Of a DNA stretch of 64,000 nt, positions 53,180 through 63,071 are shown one piece after another. How positions within the stretch are numbered: position 1 is the stretch's first letter; every line of letters begins with the position of its first letter. A program made the translations under genes and the position numbers. The notes under the pieces are model-generated. The model searched no databases. It saw only the letters and a program-made list of their open reading frames with translations, and was not told the DNA's origin. Origin of the DNA: Aequorivita capsosiphonis DSM 23843 (GTDB lineage: Bacteria > Bacteroidota > Bacteroidia > Flavobacteriales > Flavobacteriaceae); assembly GCF_000429125.1 (NCBI RefSeq), contig NZ_AUBG01000016.1:62001-126000 (forward strand). Reading direction: 5' to 3'.

Positions 53180-55751
53180 AATTCGCGCCATTAAATCACA
53201 TTATTTAAAGGCAACATCAAGAATATTAAAAAAAGTAATTTCAACGCTCGTATGTTTACTTCTAATGGGCACATTGGCCTTAGCTCAAAACGTTCAAACA
53301 TCTATTGATGCTTTAAGCAAACAGACAGATGCAGTAATCACCGTAAACAAAAACTCTGGAATTGTCCAATTCATTAGATTTCCAAATACGAAACCCTTGG
53401 ATTTGCGAGGTCATACCGTATATGAAAAAGCACTTTCCTTTTTGAACGATTACAGTGGTATTTACGATATACCAAACATAAACGAATCTTTTATTCAGAA
53501 GACTACTGAAACGGATCAATATGGATTAAAACGCGTTGTGTTGTCCCAAGTTTATAATGATGTTCCCATTTTTGATGGCCAATTGATTTTTCATTTTAAT
53601 ATTGAAGAAAAGCTGACTGCCATTAATGGAAATTATATTGTTAATATTAAAGTAAATCCTGTTCCAAGTATATCCCAATCACGGGCTTCATCAATTGCTC
53701 TGGAAACAATACATAACCAAAGCATCAATTTTTCAGGAGCTCCTTTACAAATAATAGAAAGTAACTTGTTCATATTTCAAAAAGGAATGACTCAAGGCTA
53801 TCGGGATGGGCAACATTTAGTTTATAAAGTTGAAGTTGGAAATCTTATAGATGTACGGGAATTTCTTTTTATAGACGCACATACCGGCACCGTAATAGAA
53901 CAATATACCGGAATAGCCCATGCCATAGACCGCACCATTTATGAAAGCACAACTTCAAATATTGTTTGGCAGGAAGGTGATCCATTTCCAGGAACACTTA
54001 CACAATGGCAACAGAACGAAGTGGTGGCGTCTGAGCATACCTATAATTTTTTTAAAAACGCCTTTGGATATGTGTCTTACAATGGCGCAGATATACCAAT
54101 GAAGGTAATTAATAATGATCCAAATATTGTTTGTCCAAATGCCACTTGGAATGGTATTACTGCAAGTTTTTGTGATAATGTAGCAGCAGATGATGTTATA
54201 GGTCATGAATGGGGTCATGCTTATATGGAATATACAGGTGGCCTAATCTATAGTTGGCAATCGGGTGCACTTGATGAATCTTATGCAGATATTTGGGGAG
54301 AAACGATCGATTTATTGAATGGGTATGAAGATGACGGAGAAGATCTTTCGCTAAGAACCGGTTGCGGTAGCTCTGATCGTTGGATGGAAGGTGAAGATGC
54401 AAGCGGTTGGGGAGGTGCGATAAGAGATATGTGGGACCCTACTTGCAAGGGAAGTCCTGGAAAAGTAAGTGATACACAGTTTTGGTGTTCCGGAATCGAT
54501 TTTGGTGGCGTACATACAAATTCTGGCGTTCCCAACCATCTTTACGCCTTATTGGTAGATGGTGGCAATTATAATGGACAAACCATCTCTGGCATTGGTT
54601 TTACAAAAGCTGCCCACATTTTTTGGAGAGCACAGAGCCAATATTTAACCGCAACCAGTGGTTTTATACTATTTGCAGATGCTCTAGAAGCAGCCGCGAC
54701 AGATTTATTGGGGATCAACTTGGAAGGCTTGTCCACTGCATTCCCAACCGGACCTTCTGGGGAAGAAGTTACTGCAAATGACCTTACACAAGTTACTAAT
54801 GTTATTCTTGCCGTAGAATTAAGAAACGACCCACCCGCTGCATGTTTTACCACCATTTTGCAACCTTTAACTGATGAATTGTGTGAAGCCGCAACTTCTA
54901 ACCCCATATTTTTTGAAGATTGGGAAAATGGATTTGGCGATTGGACTCATGAGGAACTCCCGGTGCATCCATCTTTATGGGTACCGAGAGATTGGGTGGT
55001 TTATACTGATCCTATTGCCAATAGAACTGGTTTTATTGCTTACGGCCAAGCGGGTTATTATGCCAATTGCACAACAAACGGGCAAGAAGGTATTATTCGG
55101 TTGACCAGTCCAATTATTACCATGCCAAATGATTCCAATCCCACGTTTGAAATGGCGTTTAATCATGCAATTTCTTTAGAAGCAGGGTTTGACGGTGCAA
55201 ATATTAAGTATAGTCTAAACGGAGGCGATTGGAATTTAGTGGAGTCATCTTCATTTACTGAGAATCCTTATAACTTCAATTTTTTGTACAACACGGAAAA
55301 CCCTTTGGCTCTCGAACCTGGTTTTACTTCATCAGATGGTGCAGGAGCATTTCTAACTTGGGGAACTAGTGTTATAGATCTTTCTACCCTAGGAGTAACG
55401 GCAAATTCAACTATTCAATTTAGGTTTGAAGTAGGGACAGATAAATGTGCTGGTGTATTAGGTTGGGCCTTGGATGAAATTATGGTCTATAATTGTGAAT
55501 CGCTTTCTATTGCCGATACAGATTTTGAAAACATCATTAAAGCATACCCTAATCCAACTGATGGAATCATAAACATAAAGGCAAATGCACCAATAAATAA
55601 ACTAGAGATCTATACTATATTTGGGCAATTGGTGGCATCAAACAATAATTCGGACCATATAGATTTTACTGGTTTTAGCAACGGAATATATATTCTAAAG
55701 GTTACTGCAAACGATGGTAGATTCAGTATGATTAAAGTATTAAAAGAATAA
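53124..55751 (+). CDS. M4 (thermolysin/bacillolysin-like) metalloprotease with T9SS domain and MGHLNFINSG leader
   Basis: An 875-residue secreted zinc protease. Residues 1-35 are the leader extension; the signal core (ILKKVISTLVCLLLMGTLALAQ) spans about 34-55. Then an FTP/PepSY propeptide (about 60-260), the catalytic domain with HEWGH near 361-365 and ALDESYADIWGE near 381-392, the active-site histidine in VHTNSGVPNH, a MAM-like or jelly-roll domain around 600-770 (DWENGFGDWTHEE) and a T9SS type A domain (KAYPNPTDGI). It is paired with the T9SS gene at 55932. The same leader is found on the M28 peptidase at 47355 although the proteins are otherwise unrelated. Confidence 0.9.
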   Translation: MGHLNFINSGVRIAENYFTIRAIKSHYLKATSRILKKVISTLVCLLLMGTLALAQNVQTSIDALSKQTDAVITVNKNSGIVQFIRFPNTKPLDLRGHTVYEKALSFLNDYSGIYDIPNINESFIQKTTETDQYGLKRVVLSQVYNDVPIFDGQLIFHFNIEEKLTAINGNYIVNIKVNPVPSISQSRASSIALETIHNQSINFSGAPLQIIESNLFIFQKGMTQGYRDGQHLVYKVEVGNLIDVREFLFIDAHTGTVIEQYTGIAHAIDRTIYESTTSNIVWQEGDPFPGTLTQWQQNEVVASEHTYNFFKNAFGYVSYNGADIPMKVINNDPNIVCPNATWNGITASFCDNVAADDVIGHEWGHAYMEYTGGLIYSWQSGALDESYADIWGETIDLLNGYEDDGEDLSLRTGCGSSDRWMEGEDASGWGGAIRDMWDPTCKGSPGKVSDTQFWCSGIDFGGVHTNSGVPNHLYALLVDGGNYNGQTISGIGFTKAAHIFWRAQSQYLTATSGFILFADALEAAATDLLGINLEGLSTAFPTGPSGEEVTANDLTQVTNVILAVELRNDPPAACFTTILQPLTDELCEAATSNPIFFEDWENGFGDWTHEELPVHPSLWVPRDWVVYTDPIANRTGFIAYGQAGYYANCTTNGQEGIIRLTSPIITMPNDSNPTFEMAFNHAISLEAGFDGANIKYSLNGGDWNLVESSSFTENPYNFNFLYNTENPLALEPGFTSSDGAGAFLTWGTSVIDLSTLGVTANSTIQFRFEVGTDKCAGVLGWALDEIMVYNCESLSIADTDFENIIKAYPNPTDGIINIKANAPINKLEIYTIFGQLVASNNNSDHIDFTGFSNGIYILKVTANDGRFSMIKVLKE

Positions 55752-55931
55752 TCATCATTTGCATTGTATGGATAGACAATTGGCTTAATATTTATTAAAA
55801 TGAACTCAGTAAATAAAGGCATAGAAGTCTATAGCTAAAAGTTTGAGATTGTCAAGAAGTTATGGCTTAAAAAAATTAATTAGTATGCAATGATTTTTCT
55901 ATACAATTACTAATCTTAAATTCTTAAAATT

Positions 55932-56906
55932 ATGAAAACACATACTTTAACTTTCGTATTCTGCGCAGTCTTGACGCTATCGATGTTAGGGCAACAAATC
56001 GGAGAAAACAGTACTCCAGTAGCTTCATCCGGGGTACTTTCATACAATCCTAATACTACATTCTCCAATTTAGCTTCTTGTAATGGAACTCTTCCAAATT
56101 ATACCAATGCTATTCCAAATGGTGGACGAGGGGCAGCATCTCAAGATTTTGAAATAAACTTCGATGCCTATGATTGCCTGGCAGCAGATGATTTTGAGGC
56201 TCCGGGTTCTGGTGAATCAACAATTTGTGAGGTATTCATAACTGGATCTCTCACAGAAACTGGTTTTGCCGGAGATCCCGGCAGTGGAATTGTATTTAAA
56301 TTGTTTGAAGATGATGGTGGGCTACCTGGAACTCTGCTATATACTGAAAATTTTCCTGGCACTGTTGATGCAGACAATGATGGGAGTTTCTTGCTTGAGC
56401 TTTCAGGTGGGCCTTCTTTATCTGGTGGCACTAAGTACTGGTTAAGTGTGCATGCCATTTTAAATATAATTTTAGCAGGACAATGGTATTGGAGTACTGC
56501 AAGTGATGGAAACGGAGACATATTCGCTTGGCAGAATCCCCTTGATGGCTTTGGCGGTGGTTGCACTACTTGGTCTCCCTATACAAATTGCGGATTATCA
56601 TCTGATGGGCCAGATTTGCTGATGGATATATCCTTTAATGAGTCTCTTGGAATCAATTCCAATTCTTTGGAAAGAGCCGTAAAAATCTATCCTAACCCAG
56701 CAAATAAACAATTCACTTTACAAACTGAGGTGTCCTTGGAAAAATTGACAATATATGACCTTAGTGGAAGAATGGTGAACAATGTAGATTTGTCAGAAAT
56801 GAAAAATGAAATGACAGTCAATATTTCATCTTTAGTTTCGGGAATTTATATGGTTCGCATTGAAAGTGATCAAGTTTCTATTGTAAAAAATTTAATAAAA
56901 CAATAG
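55932..56906 (+). CDS. T9SS-secreted protein of unknown function (paralogue B)
   Basis: A 324-residue paralogue of the protein at 49111: same signal peptide type, LASCNGTLPNYTN, DDFEAPGSGESTIC, DDGGLPGTLLYTENFPGT, QWYW and a T9SS type A domain (KIYPNPANKQFTL). The middle differs most, the C-terminal sorting domain least. It follows the M4 protease after 180 bases. Function unknown; a secreted binding or scaffold protein working with the adjacent protease is an inference from the repeated pairing. Confidence 0.8.
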   Translation: MKTHTLTFVFCAVLTLSMLGQQIGENSTPVASSGVLSYNPNTTFSNLASCNGTLPNYTNAIPNGGRGAASQDFEINFDAYDCLAADDFEAPGSGESTICEVFITGSLTETGFAGDPGSGIVFKLFEDDGGLPGTLLYTENFPGTVDADNDGSFLLELSGGPSLSGGTKYWLSVHAILNIILAGQWYWSTASDGNGDIFAWQNPLDGFGGGCTTWSPYTNCGLSSDGPDLLMDISFNESLGINSNSLERAVKIYPNPANKQFTLQTEVSLEKLTIYDLSGRMVNNVDLSEMKNEMTVNISSLVSGIYMVRIESDQVSIVKNLIKQ

Positions 56907-57165
56907 TCTTAATCAGAAAACCAAAAGGTCTTCTGCTATAGAATCCATAGCAGAAGACTTTTTTATAATTATTGTGATAGAAAAAAAAAATAAAATCTAT
57001 CCTTTTTATTTATTCCAATAAAAGATTAAGAATACTAAAAATTGCTTGAGAAGTTATGTTTAAGCAGACTTCAACCTTTCTCCTGAATAATTCCTTTCTA
57101 TAGAAAACACCTTGGACAGTTGATGAAGTTTCAAATTATATGTTGTAAATTTCATCAATTAAATT
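56684..57165 (+). repeat. Near-identical repeat, copy 2
   Basis: Partner of 49857-50346. It ends at TTTCATCAATTAAATTTTG, directly before the gene at 57173, while copy 1 continues into an AraC remnant. Confidence 0.9.
56923..56966 (+). terminator. Intrinsic terminator, paralogue B
   Basis: Same hairpin as at 50096 with one C-to-T change at the base of the right arm (GACTTTT for GACCTTT), which opens one pair. Confidence 0.88.
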
Positions 57166-57172
57166 TTGAAAG

Positions 57173-57655
57173 ATGACAATTTATAAAAGCAGAAGTTCCA
57201 ATTCAGTAAGAATAATCACTATTGGCGGAATCCTCTTACTAATTTCCATAATCATAAGCATCATTTTAATAAGAGAACACTATGAAATAACTATTGGCAT
57301 TGGTGCAACTTTAATACTTTTAGGTTTTTTGATTTATTTCTACTTCAATTCGCTTCAGGTAGTTATTATTAAAAACGAAATCCTTATTCTCAAAAAGAAT
57401 ATTGGAAAGATTGAAATTAAATTTTCTGAAATTAAATCAGTTAAAAGCATTTCGGGTACGGTCTTAACGATGACGGCCGGAAGCAAAGGTTTTTTTGGAT
57501 TTATAGGTGTTACTATGGATGGTTCCAAAAGTTTTGTGAAGGATCGAAGTAACGTGATACAGTTAATAACTTCATCAAATAAGAAATATTTATTCAGTTG
57601 CGACAATTCAGAAGACTTGATAAATAAACTCGATTTTAAAAAACCGTATCGATAA
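57173..57655 (+). CDS. Small membrane protein of unknown function, PH-like
   Basis: A 160-residue protein with two adjacent transmembrane helices (about residues 14-33 and 39-57) and a C-terminal domain of alternating beta strands (VVIIKNEILILKKN, KIEIKFSEIKSVKSI) that resembles bacterial PH-like domains. It begins seven bases beyond the repeat end and 84 bases ahead of the rel gene. The function is unknown. Confidence 0.7.
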   Translation: MTIYKSRSSNSVRIITIGGILLLISIIISIILIREHYEITIGIGATLILLGFLIYFYFNSLQVVIIKNEILILKKNIGKIEIKFSEIKSVKSISGTVLTMTAGSKGFFGFIGVTMDGSKSFVKDRSNVIQLITSSNKKYLFSCDNSEDLINKLDFKKPYR

Positions 57656-57738
57656 TTAATATTTATCTTTTCTTTAATAGGAGGCCTTGGCATTAATTAT
57701 TGTTGTCCATTAAAATACTTATCATTACTTTTAGATTT

Positions 57739-59943
57739 ATGACAGAAGCCGCCTTAGAACAAGAAAACAAAGAGCTTGCGAAGCAGTATAAACAGTTGCT
57801 CAAGATCAGTTATCGCACCCTTACCAAGGAAGATAAAAAACTAATACGCAGCGCGTTTGACCTTGCCGTTGATGCCCATAAAGATCAACGCCGCAAAAGC
57901 GGGGAAGCCTATATTTTTCATCCCGTGGCTGTTGCAAAAATTGTGGCGGCAGAAATTGGTCTAGATGCAACTTCCATTGCAGCCGCCCTCTTACACGATG
58001 TGGTTGAAGATACCGAATACACCTTGGAGGACATTGAGCGCATGTTTGGCAAGGCCGTAGCGCGAATTGTTGATGGCTTAACCAAAATTGCCCACATCTC
58101 CATGTCTGAAGATGTTTCCATGCAAGCGGAAAACTTTCGGAAAATGCTGCTTACACTTAATGAGGACATTCGAGTAATCATTATAAAAATTGCGGACCGC
58201 CTCCATAATATGCAGACCATGGATTCTATGCCTGCTTATAAACAGCGGAAGATTGCTTCGGAAACACTTTACATTTATGCTCCTTTAGCCCATAGAATCG
58301 GGCTTTACAATATAAAAAGCGAACTTGAGGATCTCGGTTTAAAATTTACCGAACCAGAAGTATATACTGATATATTAAGCAGAATTAAAGAAAGTAAGGA
58401 AGAACAGGACGCCTATATTGAAGCTTTTAATAAGGTGATAAAAGATTCCTTAGACGCCGAAGAATTGCAATATGAAATCAAAGGCCGTCCAAAATCGATC
58501 TTTTCCATTCATCGGAAAATGCTTGCCCAAAATGTCACCTTTGACGAGGTTTACGACAAATTCGCGGTTCGGATAATTTATAAAAGTCAGCCCGAAAACG
58601 AAAAATTTCTCGCTTGGAAAATTTATTCCATTGTCACCGACCATTTTAGACCAAACCCGATTCGGTTACGTGATTGGATTTCTTCCCCTAAATCTACGGG
58701 TTATGAAGCTTTACACATAACCGTGATGGGACCAAAAGGGCGTTGGGTAGAAGTGCAGATTCGCAGTGACCGTATGAACGAGATTGCCGAAAAAGGATTC
58801 GCCGCACATTATAAATATAAAAATAACGAAAAAGACGACGGCGGATTAGAGAGCTGGCTAAATAAGCTTCAGGATACCCTTGAAAATTCAGAAATAAGCG
58901 CCGTGGATTTTGTAGAAGAATTCAAATTGAATCTCTACGCCAAGGAAATTTTTGTTTTTACGCCAAAAGGAGATCTTTATTCCCTACCCAAAGGGGCAAC
59001 GGCATTGGATTTTGCCTTCCATATTCACACTGAAATTGGAATGCACACCCGTGGCACCAAGGTTAACGGAAAATTAGTGCCCTTAAGTTTTGAGTTGAAA
59101 AGTGGCGACCAAGTTGAAATAATCACTTCAGAAAATGCAAAACCTACAGCTAACTGGTTAAATTATGCAACCAGCGGAAGAGCGCGTTCCAAAATAAAAT
59201 CCTCCTTAAAAGATGAGAAAAAACAGCTTGCCGAAGAAGGAAAGGTAATTTTGGGGAGAAAACTCAAGTCGCTAAAAATAAGTTTAGACGAGACAACACT
59301 AAATCAATTAGTGGTATTCTTTAAAGTAAAAACAAGTCTGGACCTTTACTATCGTGTTGGTGCAGGGATTATCGACAATCAAAAACTAAAAGATTTTGCT
59401 GCCTCCAGAAGTAACGCTTTTATCAGTTTCTTTAAAAACAGAATTCGCAAACCAGATAAACCCGATGATGTTCATAAAGAAGAACTCACCGAAAAATATG
59501 ATCAGCTTGTCTTTGGAAAAAACGAAGATAAACTGGATTATAAAATGGCACATTGCTGCAATCCCATTCCGGGAGATGATGTGTTTGGTTTTGTAACGGT
59601 GAATGAGGGTATTAAAGTCCATAAAACAAATTGCCCGAATGCGCTGCAGCTTCAGAGCAATTACAGTTACCGCATTATGCCCGCCAAGTGGATTGATTCC
59701 ACCCAGCGCGAGTTCAAGGCGAATCTTACTATTAGCGGCATTGACACCATTGGTCTGGTAAATGAAGTGACAAAAGTGGTTTCCAGCAATCTTCACATAG
59801 ATATGAAAAGTGTGCATTTTGACAGTAATGACGGTATTTTCACTGGCAAAATAATCGTTATTGTAAAAAACAAAACCATTTTAAATAATTTGGTCGATAA
59901 TATTAAAAAGATAAATGGAATTGATAAAGTCACGCGGTTGTAG
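57739..59943 (+). CDS. Bifunctional (p)ppGpp synthetase/hydrolase (RelA/SpoT)
   Basis: Start at the ATG at 57739 (734 residues, opening MTEAALEQEN); the upstream in-frame start at 57700 adds a hydrophobic stretch not typical of the family. Domains in order: HD hydrolase with the HD pair in LLHDVVEDT, synthetase (GRPKSIFSIHRKM, FAVRIIY, STGYEALHITVMG), TGS (VFTPKGDLYSLPKGATALDFAF), zinc-finger/CC-type region (MAHCCNPIPGDDV) and a C-terminal ACT domain. The intact HD motif suggests that it both makes and breaks down (p)ppGpp. Confidence 0.95.
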   Translation: MTEAALEQENKELAKQYKQLLKISYRTLTKEDKKLIRSAFDLAVDAHKDQRRKSGEAYIFHPVAVAKIVAAEIGLDATSIAAALLHDVVEDTEYTLEDIERMFGKAVARIVDGLTKIAHISMSEDVSMQAENFRKMLLTLNEDIRVIIIKIADRLHNMQTMDSMPAYKQRKIASETLYIYAPLAHRIGLYNIKSELEDLGLKFTEPEVYTDILSRIKESKEEQDAYIEAFNKVIKDSLDAEELQYEIKGRPKSIFSIHRKMLAQNVTFDEVYDKFAVRIIYKSQPENEKFLAWKIYSIVTDHFRPNPIRLRDWISSPKSTGYEALHITVMGPKGRWVEVQIRSDRMNEIAEKGFAAHYKYKNNEKDDGGLESWLNKLQDTLENSEISAVDFVEEFKLNLYAKEIFVFTPKGDLYSLPKGATALDFAFHIHTEIGMHTRGTKVNGKLVPLSFELKSGDQVEIITSENAKPTANWLNYATSGRARSKIKSSLKDEKKQLAEEGKVILGRKLKSLKISLDETTLNQLVVFFKVKTSLDLYYRVGAGIIDNQKLKDFAASRSNAFISFFKNRIRKPDKPDDVHKEELTEKYDQLVFGKNEDKLDYKMAHCCNPIPGDDVFGFVTVNEGIKVHKTNCPNALQLQSNYSYRIMPAKWIDSTQREFKANLTISGIDTIGLVNEVTKVVSSNLHIDMKSVHFDSNDGIFTGKIIVIVKNKTILNNLVDNIKKINGIDKVTRL

Positions 59944-60338
59944 CGTTGAAAGTTGAAAGTTGAAAGTTGAAAGTTGAAAGTTGAAAGTTGAAATAACTAA
60001 AAATAGATTTTCCGCATTAAATTATGGTTGACTTTTCGGGAAAATTCAAATTATTTCAAATCCTTTTTGAAGGAACTTATTGGAAATAGTAAAGTAGTCT
60101 TTCTTAACGCATACGATTTAAGAATCTTCAAATAACGAAAGTACTACTGCGCCTTGGCAAAACTATAACTTAACTAAATCTGGTCAGAACAAAGCATTAT
60201 TTAATGGAACAAGTCTCTGTAATAGAAAAATAAAACCTACTAATTCCCAGAACCCACAAAGTGTAAAAATAATTACTCAAAATCAGCACACTTAAACCCG
60301 AAGTTATTCTTATACCAGCTCTTGCTTACAATCAGAAA
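59944..60338. other. Gene-free gap after rel
   Basis: This ~395-base AT-rich stretch starts with the heptamer repeat. Apart from that I see no RNA gene, terminator or convincing open frame in it. Confidence 0.55.
59945..59993. repeat. Heptamer tandem repeat GTTGAAA x 7
   Basis: Seven perfect copies of GTTGAAA, starting one base after the rel stop codon. The exact copies suggest slippage and a copy number that varies between strains. Confidence 0.95.
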
Positions 60339-61622
60339 ATGAAAAACACTACCTTAATATCCTTCCTTTTAATAGTCTTTAATTTTTCACTAAAGGCTCA
60401 AGATAAAAACGACTCTACTCAAATTTATCTTAGGAATGCGTATATCTTAGATTTCCAAACCGATGAATTTAGGCTTGGCAATATTTTGATTGAGAATGAT
60501 ATAATTTCAAAAATTAATTATGGCAAATCTTCCGTTGATAAAGAGGGAGCGTCAAACTACAACTTAGAGACCTTTTATATTATACCAGGTTTAATTGATG
60601 CACATGTTCATTTAGGGACAGACCCTTCAGGTGAAGATAATTTAGAGGTGACAAAACAAAGACTCAACTACTTACTGTTCAATGGTGTAACTAGTGTAAG
60701 GGACATGGCAGGTGATGCCCGCTATCTGAGCTACTTGTCTAGATTAGCTCTGCTCGATGAAATTAATGCTCCTGATATTTATTTTTCTGCTTTATTTGCT
60801 GGTGATTCATTTTTTAAAGACTTGAGGACTAAGGCTGCCTCAAAGGGAACAAAAGCAGGGCAAGCTCCTTGGATGCGGGCCATTAATTCTTCCTCTAATT
60901 TAAATCAGTTAATTGCCGAAGCTAAAGGAACCGGTGCTACAGGAATTAAAGTATATGCTGATTTAGATTATAACATAGTAAAAAATATCGTTGCTGCTGC
61001 TCATAAACAAAACATGAAAGTTTGGGCACATGCTACCGTCTTTCCCGTAAAACCATCTGAGCTTAGCATAGCTGGAGTAGATGTATTGTCGCATGCTACA
61101 TTGCTTGCATGGGAAGAAGAAAATGATGTGCCAACTGACGCTGCGCTGAGATATAGTAAACGCGAATATTTTGAAGTTAATAATCCAGTCTTTACGAAAC
61201 TTATGAAAACGCTAAAAGCAAATAACACCATTTTAGATGCCACTGTTAATGTTTATAGAGATAACCCTAAGGATACTACTTTAATTCAAAAAGGAATCGC
61301 TCTTACAAAACTCGCTTATCAAAAAAAAGTCGAAGTTGGCGTGGGAACCGATATGGAACTAGATGATTTAACAGCTATAGCTCCTATTTTTCAAGAAATG
61401 AATACACTACAAAAAGAAGTTGGGATGAAACCGATAGATATTATTCGAGCTGCAACTATTGTAAATGCAAAGATGATAGGTAAAGAAAACTCTATTGGAT
61501 CTATTGCGGAAGGAAAGAAGGCAAATATGGTTGTTTTAAAGTTAAATCCATTAATAGATATAAAGAACTGCTCGAACATTAAATATGCAATTAAAAATGG
61601 AAAAGTATTTAAAAAGGAATAA
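60339..61622 (+). CDS. Secreted amidohydrolase family protein
   Basis: A 427-residue amidohydrolase with a Sec signal peptide (about residues 1-20, SLKAQD). The metal motif is DAHVHLG near 87-93, then VRDMAGDA, KVYADLDY, VWAHATVF, VLSHATLL and GVGTDME, with a carboxylate end; the C-terminal GSIAEGKKANMVVL is the usual composite-beta domain. It is related to imidazolonepropionase-type and prolidase-like periplasmic hydrolases; the substrate is unknown. It lies between rel and fur, where many relatives have none. Confidence 0.85.
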   Translation: MKNTTLISFLLIVFNFSLKAQDKNDSTQIYLRNAYILDFQTDEFRLGNILIENDIISKINYGKSSVDKEGASNYNLETFYIIPGLIDAHVHLGTDPSGEDNLEVTKQRLNYLLFNGVTSVRDMAGDARYLSYLSRLALLDEINAPDIYFSALFAGDSFFKDLRTKAASKGTKAGQAPWMRAINSSSNLNQLIAEAKGTGATGIKVYADLDYNIVKNIVAAAHKQNMKVWAHATVFPVKPSELSIAGVDVLSHATLLAWEEENDVPTDAALRYSKREYFEVNNPVFTKLMKTLKANNTILDATVNVYRDNPKDTTLIQKGIALTKLAYQKKVEVGVGTDMELDDLTAIAPIFQEMNTLQKEVGMKPIDIIRAATIVNAKMIGKENSIGSIAEGKKANMVVLKLNPLIDIKNCSNIKYAIKNGKVFKKE

Positions 61623-61992
61623 TTGTGTAATGTAAAAAATATGCAAGGAGTAGATTTGGAATGTAGCGCATAACACCTAAAAACCTCACGTTACTTCTGA
61701 ATCCACTGGATGAACTCCACAATTAAAACAACTCTTGTTATAAAAATCGAGTGATCTAAATCGATTAGATTAATTTCTAGCCCAATTCCTAAGCATAAAA
61801 GAAATGAGTAGTTGTTTTCATAACAGACCTAAGCTATTTAAAAACCTTAATCGGTAATTGAACAAAAACACAACTATAGATAGCTGGCGCATATATGGAC
61901 CCCAGAAAAAGACCTTCCATAAACTATTCACTATTGTTATTTTACTAGTAATTAAAAGTATATTTGAAAAAAAATAGATTGATAATTAATAT
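61623..61992. other. Gene-free gap between the amidohydrolase and methyltransferase genes
   Basis: About 370 bases, AT-rich, without a terminator hairpin, tRNA or coding signal that I can support. Confidence 0.5.
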
Positions 61993-62796
61993 ATGAAAAG
62001 AGGACAGATTTCGGATATACTGAGAAAGCTAGGATTGATTTATTTCTCGGATTGGTTAAGATACTACAAACAGAAATTTGACAATAGAAAAGTAAACAAG
62101 TCTTTTAAACTAAAGAACCCCGATGTAAAACTTCCACCGGACTACCTGATTTATGAATCATTCCAGATAAATTATGAAAAATATTACACCAATAGTATTG
62201 GTACTGCCGAATGGTTAAGAGATCACTTCAAAAAACATATTGATTTAAAAAATAAGCGAATATTGGATTGGGGATGTGGCCCTGGGAGAATAATCCGCCA
62301 CTTACCTAACGTGATAGGCAACGAATGTGAATTTTTCGCAACTGATTATAACAAGGAAACGATAGCCTGGTGCTCTAAAAACTTGCCTGAGATTCATTTT
62401 AATCAAAACTCGTTAACCGCACAATTGCCATACGAGGATGATTTTATGGATATAATTTATGGAATCTCGATTTTCACCCATCTTTCAGAACAATTACATT
62501 ATGATTGGTTTAATGAATTATATCGGGTTTTAAAACCAAATGGGATCATGTTTTTGACAACGCAAGGCGATAATTTCAGAGTAAAACTTACAGATTCAGA
62601 ACTTAAGAAGTATAATGATAATCAACTGGTTGTTAGAGGAAATGTAAAGGAAGGGCATCGAACATATTCCGCATTTCACCCCAAAGGATTTATGAAGCAA
62701 CTGTATCATAACGTTGAGGTATTAGAACATATTGAAACCAAACCCGAAGACGGAAATTATGTGCCGCAAGATATTTGGATCATTAAAAAAACGTAA
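61993..62796 (+). CDS. SAM-dependent methyltransferase (class I)
   Basis: A 267-residue soluble methyltransferase. The SAM-binding motif I is LDWGCGPGRIIRHL (about residues 94-107), followed by FATDYNKETIAWC (acidic loop) and the IIYGISIFTHLSEQLHYDW segment, then ELYRVLKPNGIMFLTT. The N-terminal 60 residues are basic and hydrophilic. The target is unknown. It is separated from its neighbours by gaps on both sides (370 and 275 bases), so it is probably monocistronic and an acquired gene at this locus. Confidence 0.85.
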   Translation: MKRGQISDILRKLGLIYFSDWLRYYKQKFDNRKVNKSFKLKNPDVKLPPDYLIYESFQINYEKYYTNSIGTAEWLRDHFKKHIDLKNKRILDWGCGPGRIIRHLPNVIGNECEFFATDYNKETIAWCSKNLPEIHFNQNSLTAQLPYEDDFMDIIYGISIFTHLSEQLHYDWFNELYRVLKPNGIMFLTTQGDNFRVKLTDSELKKYNDNQLVVRGNVKEGHRTYSAFHPKGFMKQLYHNVEVLEHIETKPEDGNYVPQDIWIIKKT

Positions 62797-63052
62797 AATG
62801 CTATTGTGGAAAAAATTAGACTAGACTGACTTTAAAATCATCAAAAACGCAATGCTTACCCTAAATTGCGGTATATCGTAATATAACCTTCGTAACTTTT
62901 CACATTACAAAATTTCACCCAATTCCCGTTGCATTATGTATAATCTCAATTAGATTTTTAAATGTCGTATTAAAAAATTTGAATGTTTAATTGGTATAAA
63001 CTTCAAAGCTTCTTTTTCTTTACATTGAACAAGGGAAGAACCAAAATTTGAG

Positions 63053-63060
63053 TAACTTTG
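63053..63060 (+). promoter_or_regulatory. -7 box ahead of fur
   Basis: TAACTTTG, a full match to TAnnTTTG, 11 bases before the ATG at 63072. It overlaps an alternative TTG start at 63048, which therefore is unlikely to be used. Confidence 0.45.
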
Positions 63061-63071
63061 TATCTTTAATT

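Noticed and set aside
46147..57700. Prophage, integrative element or insertion sequence in the accessory region
   Set aside because: No integrase, transposase, phage or conjugation gene is seen and no border repeats; the pattern is local duplication rather than a mobile island.
60140..60300. Open run of ~43 codons in the gap after rel
   Set aside because: No start codon, biased composition and no protein-like pattern; not enough to call a gene.
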